Source: Deltaproteobacteria bacterium HGW-Deltaproteobacteria-19 | GTDB taxonomy: Bacteria; Desulfobacterota; Syntrophia; Syntrophales; PHBD01 | NCBI GenBank assembly: GCA_002841865.1 | Contig: PHBD01000025.1 | Span: 20,028-68,208, forward strand | DNA: 48,181 nt | Reading direction: 5' to 3' | In this document: positions 1 through 7,749 of the stretch, piece by piece | Position numbering within the stretch: position 1 is the first letter of the stretch | Layout: each line of letters opens with the position of its first letter | Notes under the pieces: model-generated | What the model was told of the DNA's origin: nothing | What the model saw: the letters and a program-made list of their open reading frames with translations, nothing else | The model's database searches: none | Translations under genes and position numbers: made by a program

Positions 1-490
1 CGTCTTTGCCGTCAGCCCGCCGCTGGACCCCCTCAAGGCCACGGTGGCCATCGACGCGGGGCCTGCCGTTTACCGGCGGTATTTCATGAAGAAGTGGAAG
101 CGCTCCCTGCGGATAAAGGAGCACCTTTTCCCCGAGCGTTACCGGTTCGAGGACCTGCTGAAGAAGCACGACACCTGCATGGGACTCACGGAGGCCATCA
201 TGGGCTATTACCCGGAATACCCCGACTACCGGACCTACTTCCGGCAGTACACGCTCATGAATGGGGCCTTCCGGAGCCTGGAGACGCCCCTCACGATCTT
301 CACCTCCGCCGACGACCCCTTCATCGATGCGAACGACTTCCGGGGCCTCACACGGAGCCCGTTCCTGGACCTGCGTATCTTTCCCCATGGAGGGCACTGC
401 GGCTTTTTCGAATCGGTCTTTCCCTTCGCCTGCTACCATGAGCGGGAGGCGATGAGAATGATCGCGGAGGACGTCCGGGAGCAGAATTGA
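1..490 (+). CDS. YheT-type alpha/beta hydrolase, C-terminal part
   Basis: The gene enters from the left edge in frame 2 and about 163 residues are visible. The segment reading SPPLDP and the following YRRYF..KW stretch are typical of the YheT/COG0429 branch of alpha/beta hydrolases. The acid and histidine of the catalytic triad are seen as SADDPF and HGGHCGF near the C-terminus. The nucleophile elbow lies outside the window. Substrate is unknown for this family in bacteria; esterase activity is usually assumed. The gene converges on the CoA-transferase gene and a strong hairpin lies between the two stop codons. The start cannot be given because the gene is truncated by the window edge. Confidence 0.85.
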   Translation, partial: VFAVSPPLDPLKATVAIDAGPAVYRRYFMKKWKRSLRIKEHLFPERYRFEDLLKKHDTCMGLTEAIMGYYPEYPDYRTYFRQYTLMNGAFRSLETPLTIFTSADDPFIDANDFRGLTRSPFLDLRIFPHGGHCGFFESVFPFACYHEREAMRMIAEDVREQN

Positions 491-496
491 AAAGAA

Positions 497-535
497 AAGG
501 GAGGAGCGGCTGTGTGCCGATTCCTCCCTTCTTTG
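497..535. terminator. bidirectional hairpin terminator between convergent genes
   Basis: AAGGGAGGA (497-505) pairs perfectly with TCCTCCCTT (522-530). Inside it CGGC pairs with GCCG around a TGTGT loop. A-rich sequence on the left and CTTTG on the right give a moderate U-tract in each direction. It sits 7 bases after the hydrolase stop and about 20 bases before the CoA-transferase stop, so it can end both transcripts. Confidence 0.7.
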
Positions 536-552
536 TGCGCCCGGAATTCCCG

Positions 553-1917
553 TTACTGGAAAATGCCCCTCTGCTTCGCCGCCCCTACCAGTTCATCCTG
601 GAACTGCGGATGAGCAATCCTGATGAGCGCCTCCGCCCGCTCCGCCACCGATAGCCCCTCCAGCGGGCCCGCGATGCCGTTCTCCGTGACCACGTAGTCA
701 ATCAGGTGGCAGGGGATGTTCACCAGGCCGCCGGGCTTCAGGAATTTCACGATGCGGCTGATGGGATTCCGGTTTTCGTCCCGCCCCACGGACTCCGTGG
801 CGATGATCATCCGCCCGAACTCGGACATGCGGCAGCCCATGGCGAAATCGATCTGGCCGCCATGGCCGCTGAAGATCCGCTCGCCGCAGGTGAGTGAGGC
901 GATCTGCCCGGCCAGGTCGATCTCCAGGGCGCCGTTGATGCCCACGAGCTGGTCCTCGGCGCCGAGAGTACCCGGATGGTTCGTCACGTTGCTGGGGAAG
1001 AATTTCACGAAGTCGTTCTTCTGGATGAATTCGTAAAGCTCCGCTGACGGCCCCATGAAGGTGCAGTTGATCTCCCCGGGCCTGAACTTCTTGTATTTCC
1101 CCGTGCAGATTCCTTTTTCAACCCACTGCGGGGCTCCCGTGGGGAGCATCTCCGTGAGGACCCCGATGTCACGGAGGTCCGACTTGACGATGAGGTCGGA
1201 GACAACCATGGGGAGGGCGCCGATGCCGATCTGGATCGTGTCGCGGTCTCTCAGCAGGCTGACCACGTTTTCGGCGATCTTCTGATGCGTTTCCGTTGGA
1301 TTGGGAGGCGGCGGGGCCGGCAGCTTCGCGGAGTTCCGGACGATATGGGACAGCTTGGAAACATGCAGTTTCGTATGGCCGAAGGCGCGCGGAAACTGAT
1401 CGTTCTCCTCGGCAATGACCACCCGGGCGCCGCCGATGACTCCCCGGCTCGTATGCAGGCCTTCCACCATGGCGCGGGTATAGAAGAGGTCGGGCCCCAG
1501 GTTTACGAAGCCGTCGTTGTCGGGCGGCGACACCATCATCACGACGACATCGGGCCTGCGGTAGTAGGCATACTGCTTGGACGTGGAAAAGGAACTGACC
1601 GGAACATAGCGGCCGTAGCTTTCGCTCTCGGGAAAGCAGGCCCTGATGGTGGGCGTTCCCAGAAAGCCGGCGTTGATCCTGAAACTGCCGCTGTACTCGG
1701 GCTTCATCATCTTGTAGGGCCGCATGGTGAGCAGGGCGTTGAACTCGCAGCCGGTGAGCTCGTCCTTGCGGTCCGCGATGGCGTCCATGATCAGGTTCGT
1801 CGGCTGACCCAGCATGAGGGGATTCATGATCCGGTCACCGCTTTTCACGGTACGCGCCGCTTCCTCCGCCGTGCATAGCTTCGCCTTGTACAGATCCTTC
1901 CAGTCTCCTGATGACAT
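553..1917 (-). CDS. acetyl-CoA hydrolase/CoA-transferase family protein
   Basis: This 454-residue protein has the length and two-domain layout of the 4-hydroxybutyrate/butyryl-CoA:acetate CoA-transferase family (AbfT/Cat type). The glycine motif GHGGQIDF lies at about 351-358, where the family binds CoA. Glu256 in VLTEML is placed like the catalytic glutamate that forms the glutamyl-CoA thioester. Expected role: moving CoA between a carboxylic acid and acetyl-CoA or another donor, in the cytoplasm. It is the last gene of the minus-strand operon starting at 7462 and follows the DUF35 gene by 72 bases. It could activate the acid that the pathway degrades or recover CoA from its products; the sequence does not say which. 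Confidence 0.85.
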   Translation of the reverse strand: MSSGDWKDLYKAKLCTAEEAARTVKSGDRIMNPLMLGQPTNLIMDAIADRKDELTGCEFNALLTMRPYKMMKPEYSGSFRINAGFLGTPTIRACFPESESYGRYVPVSSFSTSKQYAYYRRPDVVVMMVSPPDNDGFVNLGPDLFYTRAMVEGLHTSRGVIGGARVVIAEENDQFPRAFGHTKLHVSKLSHIVRNSAKLPAPPPPNPTETHQKIAENVVSLLRDRDTIQIGIGALPMVVSDLIVKSDLRDIGVLTEMLPTGAPQWVEKGICTGKYKKFRPGEINCTFMGPSAELYEFIQKNDFVKFFPSNVTNHPGTLGAEDQLVGINGALEIDLAGQIASLTCGERIFSGHGGQIDFAMGCRMSEFGRMIIATESVGRDENRNPISRIVKFLKPGGLVNIPCHLIDYVVTENGIAGPLEGLSVAERAEALIRIAHPQFQDELVGAAKQRGIFQ

Positions 1918-1989
1918 GGGCTTCCCTCCCTTTTTTATGCAGCCAGGTTGTGGTTCCGCAACACGGATTGTCGGACCCGCGCGGAACGG

Positions 1990-2451
1990 TCAAACAGGGG
2001 CAAACCAGGCAATGTCCCGGATATCGGCGTTTTTTGACGGACTCCAGACGGCCTTGACTTTAGCCCCCGCCCTGAGCTTTCGCTTTCTCTCTCCGGCATC
2101 CGTTATGTTGAACCCGTCGATGAAGTGATGAAAATCGCAATCCGCCCCGTCCAGCCGGATCAGGGCGACGATGTAAGGGGGCTCCTTCACCTGGCCGTGA
2201 TAGGAGGTGTTCACCACCGTCCATGAGACGAGCCTTCCCCGGGGCTTCACATCGACCCACTCCATCAAGTCCGTGAAGCAGACGGGGCAGAAGGATCTAG
2301 CCGGTACGTAGACCTTGCCGCAGCGGTCGCACTTCGTCCCCAGGATCCTCTCCTCCTTCAGGCCGTCGAAAAACCGGGTCCACGTCCTGCCCAAGGCCCA
2401 CTGGTAGGGCAGGGCCACGTCATTCCGGATGGTTCTGTATTCCTTGGCCAT
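1990..2451 (-). CDS. Zn-ribbon/OB-fold DUF35 protein, copy 1
   Basis: A 153-residue protein with an N-terminal helical segment, a rubredoxin-like zinc ribbon (Cys41, Cys44, Cys55, Cys58) and a C-terminal OB-fold with the PPYIVALIRLDG strand. This is the DUF35 architecture found as the partner of thiolase-fold enzymes, for example BbsA with BbsB in toluene degradation and archaeal acetoacetyl-CoA thiolase/HMG-CoA synthase complexes. The ATG at 2451 is chosen because a GAGGACGAG ribosome site precedes it and the paralogue starts with the same MAKE. It is paralogous to the next gene upstream, 13 bases away. It probably holds or shuttles CoA intermediates for one of the two thiolase-fold proteins of the operon. 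Confidence 0.88.
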   Translation of the reverse strand: MAKEYRTIRNDVALPYQWALGRTWTRFFDGLKEERILGTKCDRCGKVYVPARSFCPVCFTDLMEWVDVKPRGRLVSWTVVNTSYHGQVKEPPYIVALIRLDGADCDFHHFIDGFNITDAGERKRKLRAGAKVKAVWSPSKNADIRDIAWFAPV

Positions 2452-2464
2452 GATCTCGTCCTCC

Positions 2465-2932
2465 TCAGTCCACGGGCTCGAAATAAGCGATGTCGAGGAT
2501 GTTTCCCCTTTTCTCCGGGTTCCAGACCGCCCGGACCCGGCCACCCAGCTTCACGGTTTCCCGGACCCGGTCGAAGTCGTTCAGGTCGATTCCCGCGACC
2601 TGGTGGATGAAGCCGCTGTCGCTCCCGTCGAGCCGGATCTGCGCGGAGATGAAGGGGATCCGGATCTCCTGGGCGAAAAATGGCATGTTCACGTAAACCC
2701 AGGTCTCCAGCACCCCCTCCTGGCTGACCTCGACCCACTCGTCCATGTCCACGTAGCACCGGGGGCAGAAGCTCCGGGGAGGGACGAGCACCCGCGAGCA
2801 CTTCCCGCATTTCTTGCCCATGATCCGCTCATCCTTCAGGAAATCGTAGAAGGCGCTCCAGGTCCTGCCCAGCGCCAGCTCGTAGGGGACCGTGACCTGC
2901 CCCTTCACGATGCGGTGTTCTTCCTTCGCCAT
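2465..2932 (-). CDS. Zn-ribbon/OB-fold DUF35 protein, copy 2
   Basis: A 155-residue paralogue of the preceding entry with zinc-ribbon cysteines at 42, 45, 56 and 59 and an OB-fold carrying IPFISAQIRLDG. The two proteins share the LALGRTW/WALGRTW helix and the VPPRSFCP/VPARSFCP ribbon, so they arose by tandem duplication but have diverged clearly. Two DUF35 genes next to two thiolase-fold genes suggest one partner for each, or a mixed complex. The gene lies 15 bases after the thiolase stop and is preceded by a GAGGAGGAT ribosome site. Function is inferred from family and context; no enzyme activity is expected from the protein alone. Confidence 0.88.
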   Translation of the reverse strand: MAKEEHRIVKGQVTVPYELALGRTWSAFYDFLKDERIMGKKCGKCSRVLVPPRSFCPRCYVDMDEWVEVSQEGVLETWVYVNMPFFAQEIRIPFISAQIRLDGSDSGFIHQVAGIDLNDFDRVRETVKLGGRVRAVWNPEKRGNILDIAYFEPVD

Positions 2933-2947
2933 GGCTCATCCTCCTCC

Positions 2948-4114
2948 TCAGAGCGTCGATCCGACGATGGTGACGCCGTTGAACTGGTCCACGCCGCCCA
3001 TGGCGTGGGAGAGGGCCAGCTTCGCGCCCTCCACCTGCCGCTCCCCCGCCTTGCCCGTCACCTGGAGGGCCGCTTCGGCAAGCCGGATCAGGCCGGTGGC
3101 GCCGATGGGGTTGGTGCAGAGCGTGCCTCCGGACGGATCGCAGGGAAGCTCGCCGCCCTTCCGGAAGGTCCCCTTCAGGACATAGTCCGGCGCCTCCCCG
3201 CGGGGACAGAAGCCGAAGCACTCGTAGAAGATCATCTCCTGGTAGGTGAAGGGGTTGTAGATCTCGGCCACGTCCAGCTCCTTCAGGGGATCACGGATGC
3301 CCGCCTGCCGGTAGGCCTCGCCGGCGGCCTCGGTGGCGCTCATCCAGACGGCTTTGTCGCTTTCGCCATAGAAGAACTCCTCGCCCCGGAACCCCAGTCC
3401 CCGGATCCAGGCGGGTTTCCGCCCGATCTTCCGGGCCGCCTTCCGGGAGGCGAAGACGACGGCACAGGCGCCGTCCGATGCCGGGCAGACGTCGAGCAGG
3501 CGAACGGGGTAGGTGATGACGCGGGCGTTCTTGACATCATCCATGGTCACCCGCATGCGGATGTGGGCGTGGGGGTTGTCCATGGCGTTGTCGTGGTTGC
3601 TGACCGAGATGAGCGCCGCCGCCTCCCGCCCCTTCTCCTCGGGGATGCCGAAGCGGTACATCCACTCCATGCTCTGCATCGTGAAGACGCCCGGTGCGCC
3701 GGCGGCGAAGGTCCGCTGGAAGAAGGGGTCGAAGACCGTGGTCATGGTCGCCTGGCCGTCCCCTTCGGACATTTTTTCGGACCCCACGACCAGGACGATG
3801 TCCGCCATCCCCGAGGCCACCCAGAAAAACCCGCAGTGCCCGATGGACTGGCCGGTGCTTCCGCAGGTCTCCACCTTCAGGACGGGTTTGCCCAGCGACC
3901 CCATGGCCTCGGCGAAATAGAAGTGGGTCGACGAGACCCCCTCCATCATGGAGGGCATGGTGCCGAGGACGACCCCGTCGATATCTTCCAGCGTGATCCC
4001 AGCGTCGTCCAAGGCTGCCGTCACGGCCTCCCTGACCAGGTCGGGATAGCACAGGTCCGTCCTTCTGCCGTGCCTGGTCTGGCCCGTTCCGATGATCGCA
4101 ACTGCGTTTCCCAT
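2948..4114 (-). CDS. SCP2-type thiolase family protein (catalytic Cys present)
   Basis: The 388-residue protein has the thiolase fold in the SCP-x/lipid-transfer subgroup. Cys84 in KVETCGSTG sits where thiolases carry the acyl-accepting nucleophile. The C-terminal SHAMGG carries the expected histidine, and CTNPIGATG is the usual second conserved loop. Expected reaction: CoA-dependent cleavage of a 3-ketoacyl-CoA to acetyl-CoA or propionyl-CoA plus a shorter acyl-CoA, in the cytoplasm, with a DUF35 subunit. It lies 13 bases downstream of a second thiolase-fold gene. The chain length or branching of its substrate cannot be read from the sequence. Confidence 0.88.
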   Translation of the reverse strand: MGNAVAIIGTGQTRHGRRTDLCYPDLVREAVTAALDDAGITLEDIDGVVLGTMPSMMEGVSSTHFYFAEAMGSLGKPVLKVETCGSTGQSIGHCGFFWVASGMADIVLVVGSEKMSEGDGQATMTTVFDPFFQRTFAAGAPGVFTMQSMEWMYRFGIPEEKGREAAALISVSNHDNAMDNPHAHIRMRVTMDDVKNARVITYPVRLLDVCPASDGACAVVFASRKAARKIGRKPAWIRGLGFRGEEFFYGESDKAVWMSATEAAGEAYRQAGIRDPLKELDVAEIYNPFTYQEMIFYECFGFCPRGEAPDYVLKGTFRKGGELPCDPSGGTLCTNPIGATGLIRLAEAALQVTGKAGERQVEGAKLALSHAMGGVDQFNGVTIVGSTL

Positions 4115-4127
4115 GTCTCGCCCTCCT

Positions 4128-5264
4128 CTAAGCGGATAAAATGACGACCGACTGGCACTGGCCCCCGAACCCGTGGGTGCTGTGGGCCAGCGCCTTCCGG
4201 ACCGTTTTCCCTACCTGGTGCTCCCCGGCCTCGCCCTTGATCTGCAGGGCCGCCTCGGCGATCCGGTAGAGGCCCCGGGCCGGATAGGGATTCGTGGCAA
4301 GAACGCCGCCGGAGGGATTCACGGGAAGGACCCCGTCCATCCGCGATGCACCGCTGTCGATCCACTTTCCGCCTTTGCCTTCGCCGCAGAAACCGAGCTG
4401 CTCGCACCAGAGAAGCTCCTGGAAAGCGTAAGGCTCGCAGACTTCCGCCACGTCGAGCTCCTTCCGGGGATAAGCGATGCCCGCCATGCCGTAGGCCCGT
4501 TTCGCCGCCTCCGGCAGCCGGCCCTTCAGGAGGTCCCGGTCGCCGGGGTGGAAATGGTCCATGGAGCAGCCGTAGCCCGCCAGCCAGACGGGTTTCTTCG
4601 TCAGCTTCTTCGCCCTTTTCTCCGAGGCCAACAGGACTGCGACGACGCCGTCGGACTTGGGTGCGCACTCCAGGGCCTTCAGCGGGTCGTAGATTCTTTC
4701 CGAGCTCATGACGTCCTCGATGCTGACCCTCCGCTTCCGGTCGGCGCAGGGGTTGAAGAGCGCGTTGCCCAGGTTCTTCACGGCCACTTGGGCGCACTGC
4801 TCCTCCGTCACGCTGTAGCGCTCCATGTACTGCCGCATCTGCATGGCCGCCACGACGCTTTCGTTGATGCCCGTGGGCCGCAGGTAGAACGGATCGCCGT
4901 AGAAGCTGGTGATGGGGTCGTTGTCCGGGTTCTCGGACCCCTTGACCAGGGCCGTCACCAGGACCGTGTCATAGCGCCCCGAAAGGATCCGCATGCAGCC
5001 ATAGATGAAGGAGAAGGCCGACTCCTCCGCCCGGGAGCCTTCCTTCAGGAAGGCCCCGATGCCGTCCCAGTCGAAGGCGTTGGCGCAGGACAGGCCGCTG
5101 TGGAAGATGTCCGCCGATCCGGCGATGATGCACCCGACGTCCTCCCGCTGGAGCCCGGCCTTGTCGAGAACCTCCCGGTTGACCCGGTAGGTGAAATCCA
5201 TCAGGCTTTCCCTGGATTCCGCTCCGGAACTCTGTGCCACGTGGGTGATGGCAACCCTTTGCAT
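4128..5264 (-). CDS. thiolase-fold protein lacking the usual nucleophile Cys
   Basis: A 378-residue thiolase-like protein. The frame is open much further upstream, but the start at 5264 is chosen for its strong GAGGAGG site and because the extra N-terminus would lie inside the acyl-CoA dehydrogenase gene. Its C-terminal half is convincing thiolase: LDVAEVCEPYAFQE, NPSGGVLATNPYPARG and AHSTHGFGG. Around residue 77, where the neighbouring paralogue has ETCGSTG, this protein reads KEGSRAEE, and there is no Cys between residues 61 and 89. It may therefore be a non-catalytic subunit, a structural partner of the active thiolase, or an enzyme with different chemistry. Hand alignment only; a shifted nucleophile is not excluded. 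Confidence 0.82.
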   Translation of the reverse strand: MQRVAITHVAQSSGAESRESLMDFTYRVNREVLDKAGLQREDVGCIIAGSADIFHSGLSCANAFDWDGIGAFLKEGSRAEESAFSFIYGCMRILSGRYDTVLVTALVKGSENPDNDPITSFYGDPFYLRPTGINESVVAAMQMRQYMERYSVTEEQCAQVAVKNLGNALFNPCADRKRRVSIEDVMSSERIYDPLKALECAPKSDGVVAVLLASEKRAKKLTKKPVWLAGYGCSMDHFHPGDRDLLKGRLPEAAKRAYGMAGIAYPRKELDVAEVCEPYAFQELLWCEQLGFCGEGKGGKWIDSGASRMDGVLPVNPSGGVLATNPYPARGLYRIAEAALQIKGEAGEHQVGKTVRKALAHSTHGFGGQCQSVVILSA

Positions 5265-5340
5265 GATTTTTCCTCCTCGCTCCTTTGTGGAAACAGCGCA
5301 CCGCTTCCGCCCCGGACCCCGGCGTCGCGGCCTGGCGGGC

Positions 5341-6501
5341 TTAGACGCCCAGGAGTTCCCGGGCAATGATGAGGCGGCGGATCTCCGATGTCCCGGCGCC
5401 GATCTCGATGAGTTTGGCATCCCTGAGGAAGCGCTGGACGGGGTACTCGAGCATGTAGCCGTAGCCTCCATGGATCTGCACGGCCTGGTCCGCGATGCGA
5501 TAGGCCATCTCGGCGTTGAACAGGATGGAGGCCGCGGCGAGCTTGTGGACCTCCGTGCCCTTCCCGCCCTTCCGCTCCTGGTCCGCCAGGAGCGCAGCCT
5601 TGTAGCAGAGCGCCCGGCCCGCCTCGAGCTGCGTGTACATGTCCGCGAGCTTGGCCTGGATGAGTTGGAAGGCGCCGATGGGCTTCCCGAACTGGACCCG
5701 CTCCCGGGCGTACTGGAGGGAGAGTTCGAGGCAGGCCTCGGCAATCCCGATGGACTCACCGGCGTAAAAAGCCCGCTCCACGTCGAGACCCGACATGAGG
5801 ACGTGAATGCCCCGGTTTTCCTCCCCGAGCACGTTCTCCACGGGGATCCGGCAGTCCTCGAGGACCAGCTCCGCCGTGGGGGACCCGCGGTGGCCGTACT
5901 TCTTCAGCTTTTTGGAGACGGAGAACCCGGGGAACGCGGTGTCGAGGATGAAGGCGGTGATGCCCTTCGCCCCCTTCGCCCGGTCCGTCTTGGTATAGAG
6001 GACGATCGTGTCGGCCACCGTGCCGTTGGTGATGAACATCTTCGTCCCGTTGACCACGTAGTGATCGCCGTTTCGCACCGCCACGGTCTGGATGCTGACG
6101 GCATCGGAACCCGCGTTCGGCTCCGTCAGGCCCAGGGCGCCGATGTGCTTTGCGGTGCAGAGGGGTGGGAGGTACTTCCTCTTCTGGTCAGGGCTGGCGT
6201 TGTGGTTCAGGTTGTTGCAGCAGAGGTTGGCGTGGGCGCCCCAGGAAAGGGCGATGGCTGGGCTGGCCTTGGAAAGCTCCTCCAGGACGATCACGGCGGA
6301 GAGAAGGTCCGCCCCGGCGCCGCCGTACTCCTCGTCCACGGTGATTCCCATGATGCCCAGGCCGGCCAGCTTCTCCCACATGCCTTCGGGCCAGGCGTCC
6401 TCCGCGTCGATCTCCTCGGCGATGGGCCGGATTTCCTTCGCGGCGAAACCGCGGATGCTTTCCCGCAGCATGATGTGCTGCTCACTGAAACGGTAATCCA
6501 T
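5341..6501 (-). CDS. acyl-CoA dehydrogenase, isovaleryl-CoA type
   Basis: A 386-residue FAD enzyme of full family length. It shows the N-terminal helical domain, the FAD/substrate signature GLTEPNAGSD (about 124-133), and the C-terminal YEYPVQRF-like/QIHGGYGY region. The IGAGTSEIRR motif has Gly-Ala where short- and medium-chain enzymes carry their catalytic Glu. Glu242 in SGLDVER instead matches the catalytic base of isovaleryl-CoA and long-chain dehydrogenases. Expected role: alpha,beta-dehydrogenation of a branched or bulky acyl-CoA with electrons to ETF. It lies 37 bases after the keto-acid cleavage gene in the same operon. The exact substrate is not determined. Confidence 0.9.
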   Translation of the reverse strand: MDYRFSEQHIMLRESIRGFAAKEIRPIAEEIDAEDAWPEGMWEKLAGLGIMGITVDEEYGGAGADLLSAVIVLEELSKASPAIALSWGAHANLCCNNLNHNASPDQKRKYLPPLCTAKHIGALGLTEPNAGSDAVSIQTVAVRNGDHYVVNGTKMFITNGTVADTIVLYTKTDRAKGAKGITAFILDTAFPGFSVSKKLKKYGHRGSPTAELVLEDCRIPVENVLGEENRGIHVLMSGLDVERAFYAGESIGIAEACLELSLQYARERVQFGKPIGAFQLIQAKLADMYTQLEAGRALCYKAALLADQERKGGKGTEVHKLAAASILFNAEMAYRIADQAVQIHGGYGYMLEYPVQRFLRDAKLIEIGAGTSEIRRLIIARELLGV

Positions 6502-6538
6502 GCCTGTCTCCTTTCTCTGACGGAACCGCAGGGAATGT

Positions 6539-7462
6539 TCAGAAGTTCACCGCCCCGAGCCCCTTGAGGCAGAGGATCTTCCGTGCTTCGTCCGGGCCGG
6601 CGGGCTCGATGCCCAGTTCGCGGGCGATCCGGACGATCTTCGCCACCTGTTCCGCGTTGCTCTTGGCCATGACGCCCTTCTCCAGGAAGAGATTGTCCTC
6701 CAGTCCGACCCGGCAGTTGCCTCCCAGGAGCAGGGACTGGTTGCAGAGGGGAAACTGGGCGCGGCCCGCGACGCAGACGGAAAACTCGAAGTCGCCGATC
6801 AGGCGCTTCGTGTAGTCCACCAGGAACATCAGGTTTTCGGGACTGGCCGTGATGCCGCCGAGGATGCCCATGACGTACTGGATGTAGACGGGCTTCTGAA
6901 CGTAGCCCCGCTCGATGAGGAAAGCCACGTTGTTGACCATGCCGGAGTCGTAGACCTCGAACTCCGGTTTGGTCCCGTTGGCGTTGAAGATTGCCGTGAA
7001 CTCCCGCATGGACTTGAACGTGTTGGGGAAGATGAAGTCCTCCGTCATGGCGAGGTATTGCGGTTCCCAGTCGAACTTGAACGTCTTGAACTTGTCGAGG
7101 GCGTGAAAGAGGGCGAAATTCAGGGAGCCGGCGTTGAAGGATGCCAGCTCCGGCTTGAAGGTGGAGACCGGGACGAGGCGCTGATCCGCCGTCATTCCCA
7201 GCCCGCCCCCCGTTGTGATGCAGACGATCATGTCGCAGCGGTTCCGGATGGAAGCCAGCACCTCCCTGATGAGTTCGATGTCCGGTGTCGGGCGCCCCGT
7301 TTCGGGATCGCGAACGTGGATGTGGGCCACCGCGGCCCCGGCATTCCAGGCGGCGACGGCGTCGTCGGCGATCTGTTTCGGGGTGATGGGGAGATAGGGC
7401 GACATGCTCGGCGTGTGGATGCTGCCTGTGACGGCCGCGGTGACGATGGCTTTTTCCTTCAT
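6539..7462 (-). CDS. beta-keto acid cleavage enzyme (BKACE, DUF849)
   Basis: A 307-residue TIM-barrel protein of the BKACE family, whose founding member is 3-keto-5-aminohexanoate cleavage enzyme. The family joins a beta-keto acid with acetyl-CoA to give acetoacetate and a shortened acyl-CoA. The N-terminal ITPKQIADDA helix and the zinc ligands His48 and His50 in AHIHVRDPETG are clear, as is the late ELGIEPAGPDEAR segment. The ATG at 7462 is preferred over one 54 bases upstream because GGAGAGGAG lies just before it. It is the first gene of the operon, about 60 bases downstream of the predicted start of transcription at the sigma-54 promoter. The side-chain specificity of BKACE enzymes varies widely and cannot be assigned here. 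Confidence 0.88.
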   Translation of the reverse strand: MKEKAIVTAAVTGSIHTPSMSPYLPITPKQIADDAVAAWNAGAAVAHIHVRDPETGRPTPDIELIREVLASIRNRCDMIVCITTGGGLGMTADQRLVPVSTFKPELASFNAGSLNFALFHALDKFKTFKFDWEPQYLAMTEDFIFPNTFKSMREFTAIFNANGTKPEFEVYDSGMVNNVAFLIERGYVQKPVYIQYVMGILGGITASPENLMFLVDYTKRLIGDFEFSVCVAGRAQFPLCNQSLLLGGNCRVGLEDNLFLEKGVMAKSNAEQVAKIVRIARELGIEPAGPDEARKILCLKGLGAVNF

Positions 7463-7535
7463 TTCTGCTCTCCTCTCCAGCCTTGGGGGATGGGGGCTGA
7501 CCTTCATGAATTCCATCGTGATCGACTTGTCTCAA

Positions 7536-7549
7536 GCAAGCGGCGTGCC
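7536..7549 (-). promoter_or_regulatory. sigma-54 (-24/-12) promoter of the BKACE operon
   Basis: On the minus strand the site reads GGGCACG-CCGC-TTGCT, against the sigma-54 consensus TGGCACG-N4-TTGCW. The invariant GG and GC are exactly 10 bases apart. Transcription would start near 7524, leaving a leader of about 60 bases before the ATG at 7462. An NtrC-family activator is encoded 288 bases upstream on the same strand. Confidence 0.75.
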
Positions 7550-7697
7550 CGGACCGGACACGGGGTCCCAGCTGCGGGATTATGGATGGAAGGGGAGGTT
7601 ATCCAGGCGGATTATCGGGAGATCACGTCACCAGGATGCGACGGGCTGAGACTGCGGGACGTCGGGGTAAAGCTCCGATTCGGCGGATTCCGCAAGT

Positions 7698-7745
7698 GTA
7701 TGAATACCGACCAGTATTTGTGCGAAAACAATACATGGCCTGTAC
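7698..7745. promoter_or_regulatory. possible enhancer sites for the sigma-54 activator
   Basis: The segment holds alternating AATAC (7703), GTATT (7714) and AATAC (7730) elements. They form an inverted repeat with a 6-base spacer and a second one with an 11-base spacer, the latter extended by TTGT/ACAA. They lie about 150-190 bases upstream of the -24/-12 site, the usual distance for NtrC-type enhancers. The remaining sequence between 7463 and 7698 shows no gene. Which protein binds is inference. Confidence 0.4.
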
Positions 7746-7749
7746 GAAA

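Noticed and set aside
2429-4144. Long plus-strand open frame opposite the DUF35 and thiolase genes
   Set aside because: It is antisense to well-supported genes, has low-complexity Gly/Asp/His-rich composition and no domain; high GC makes such frames common.
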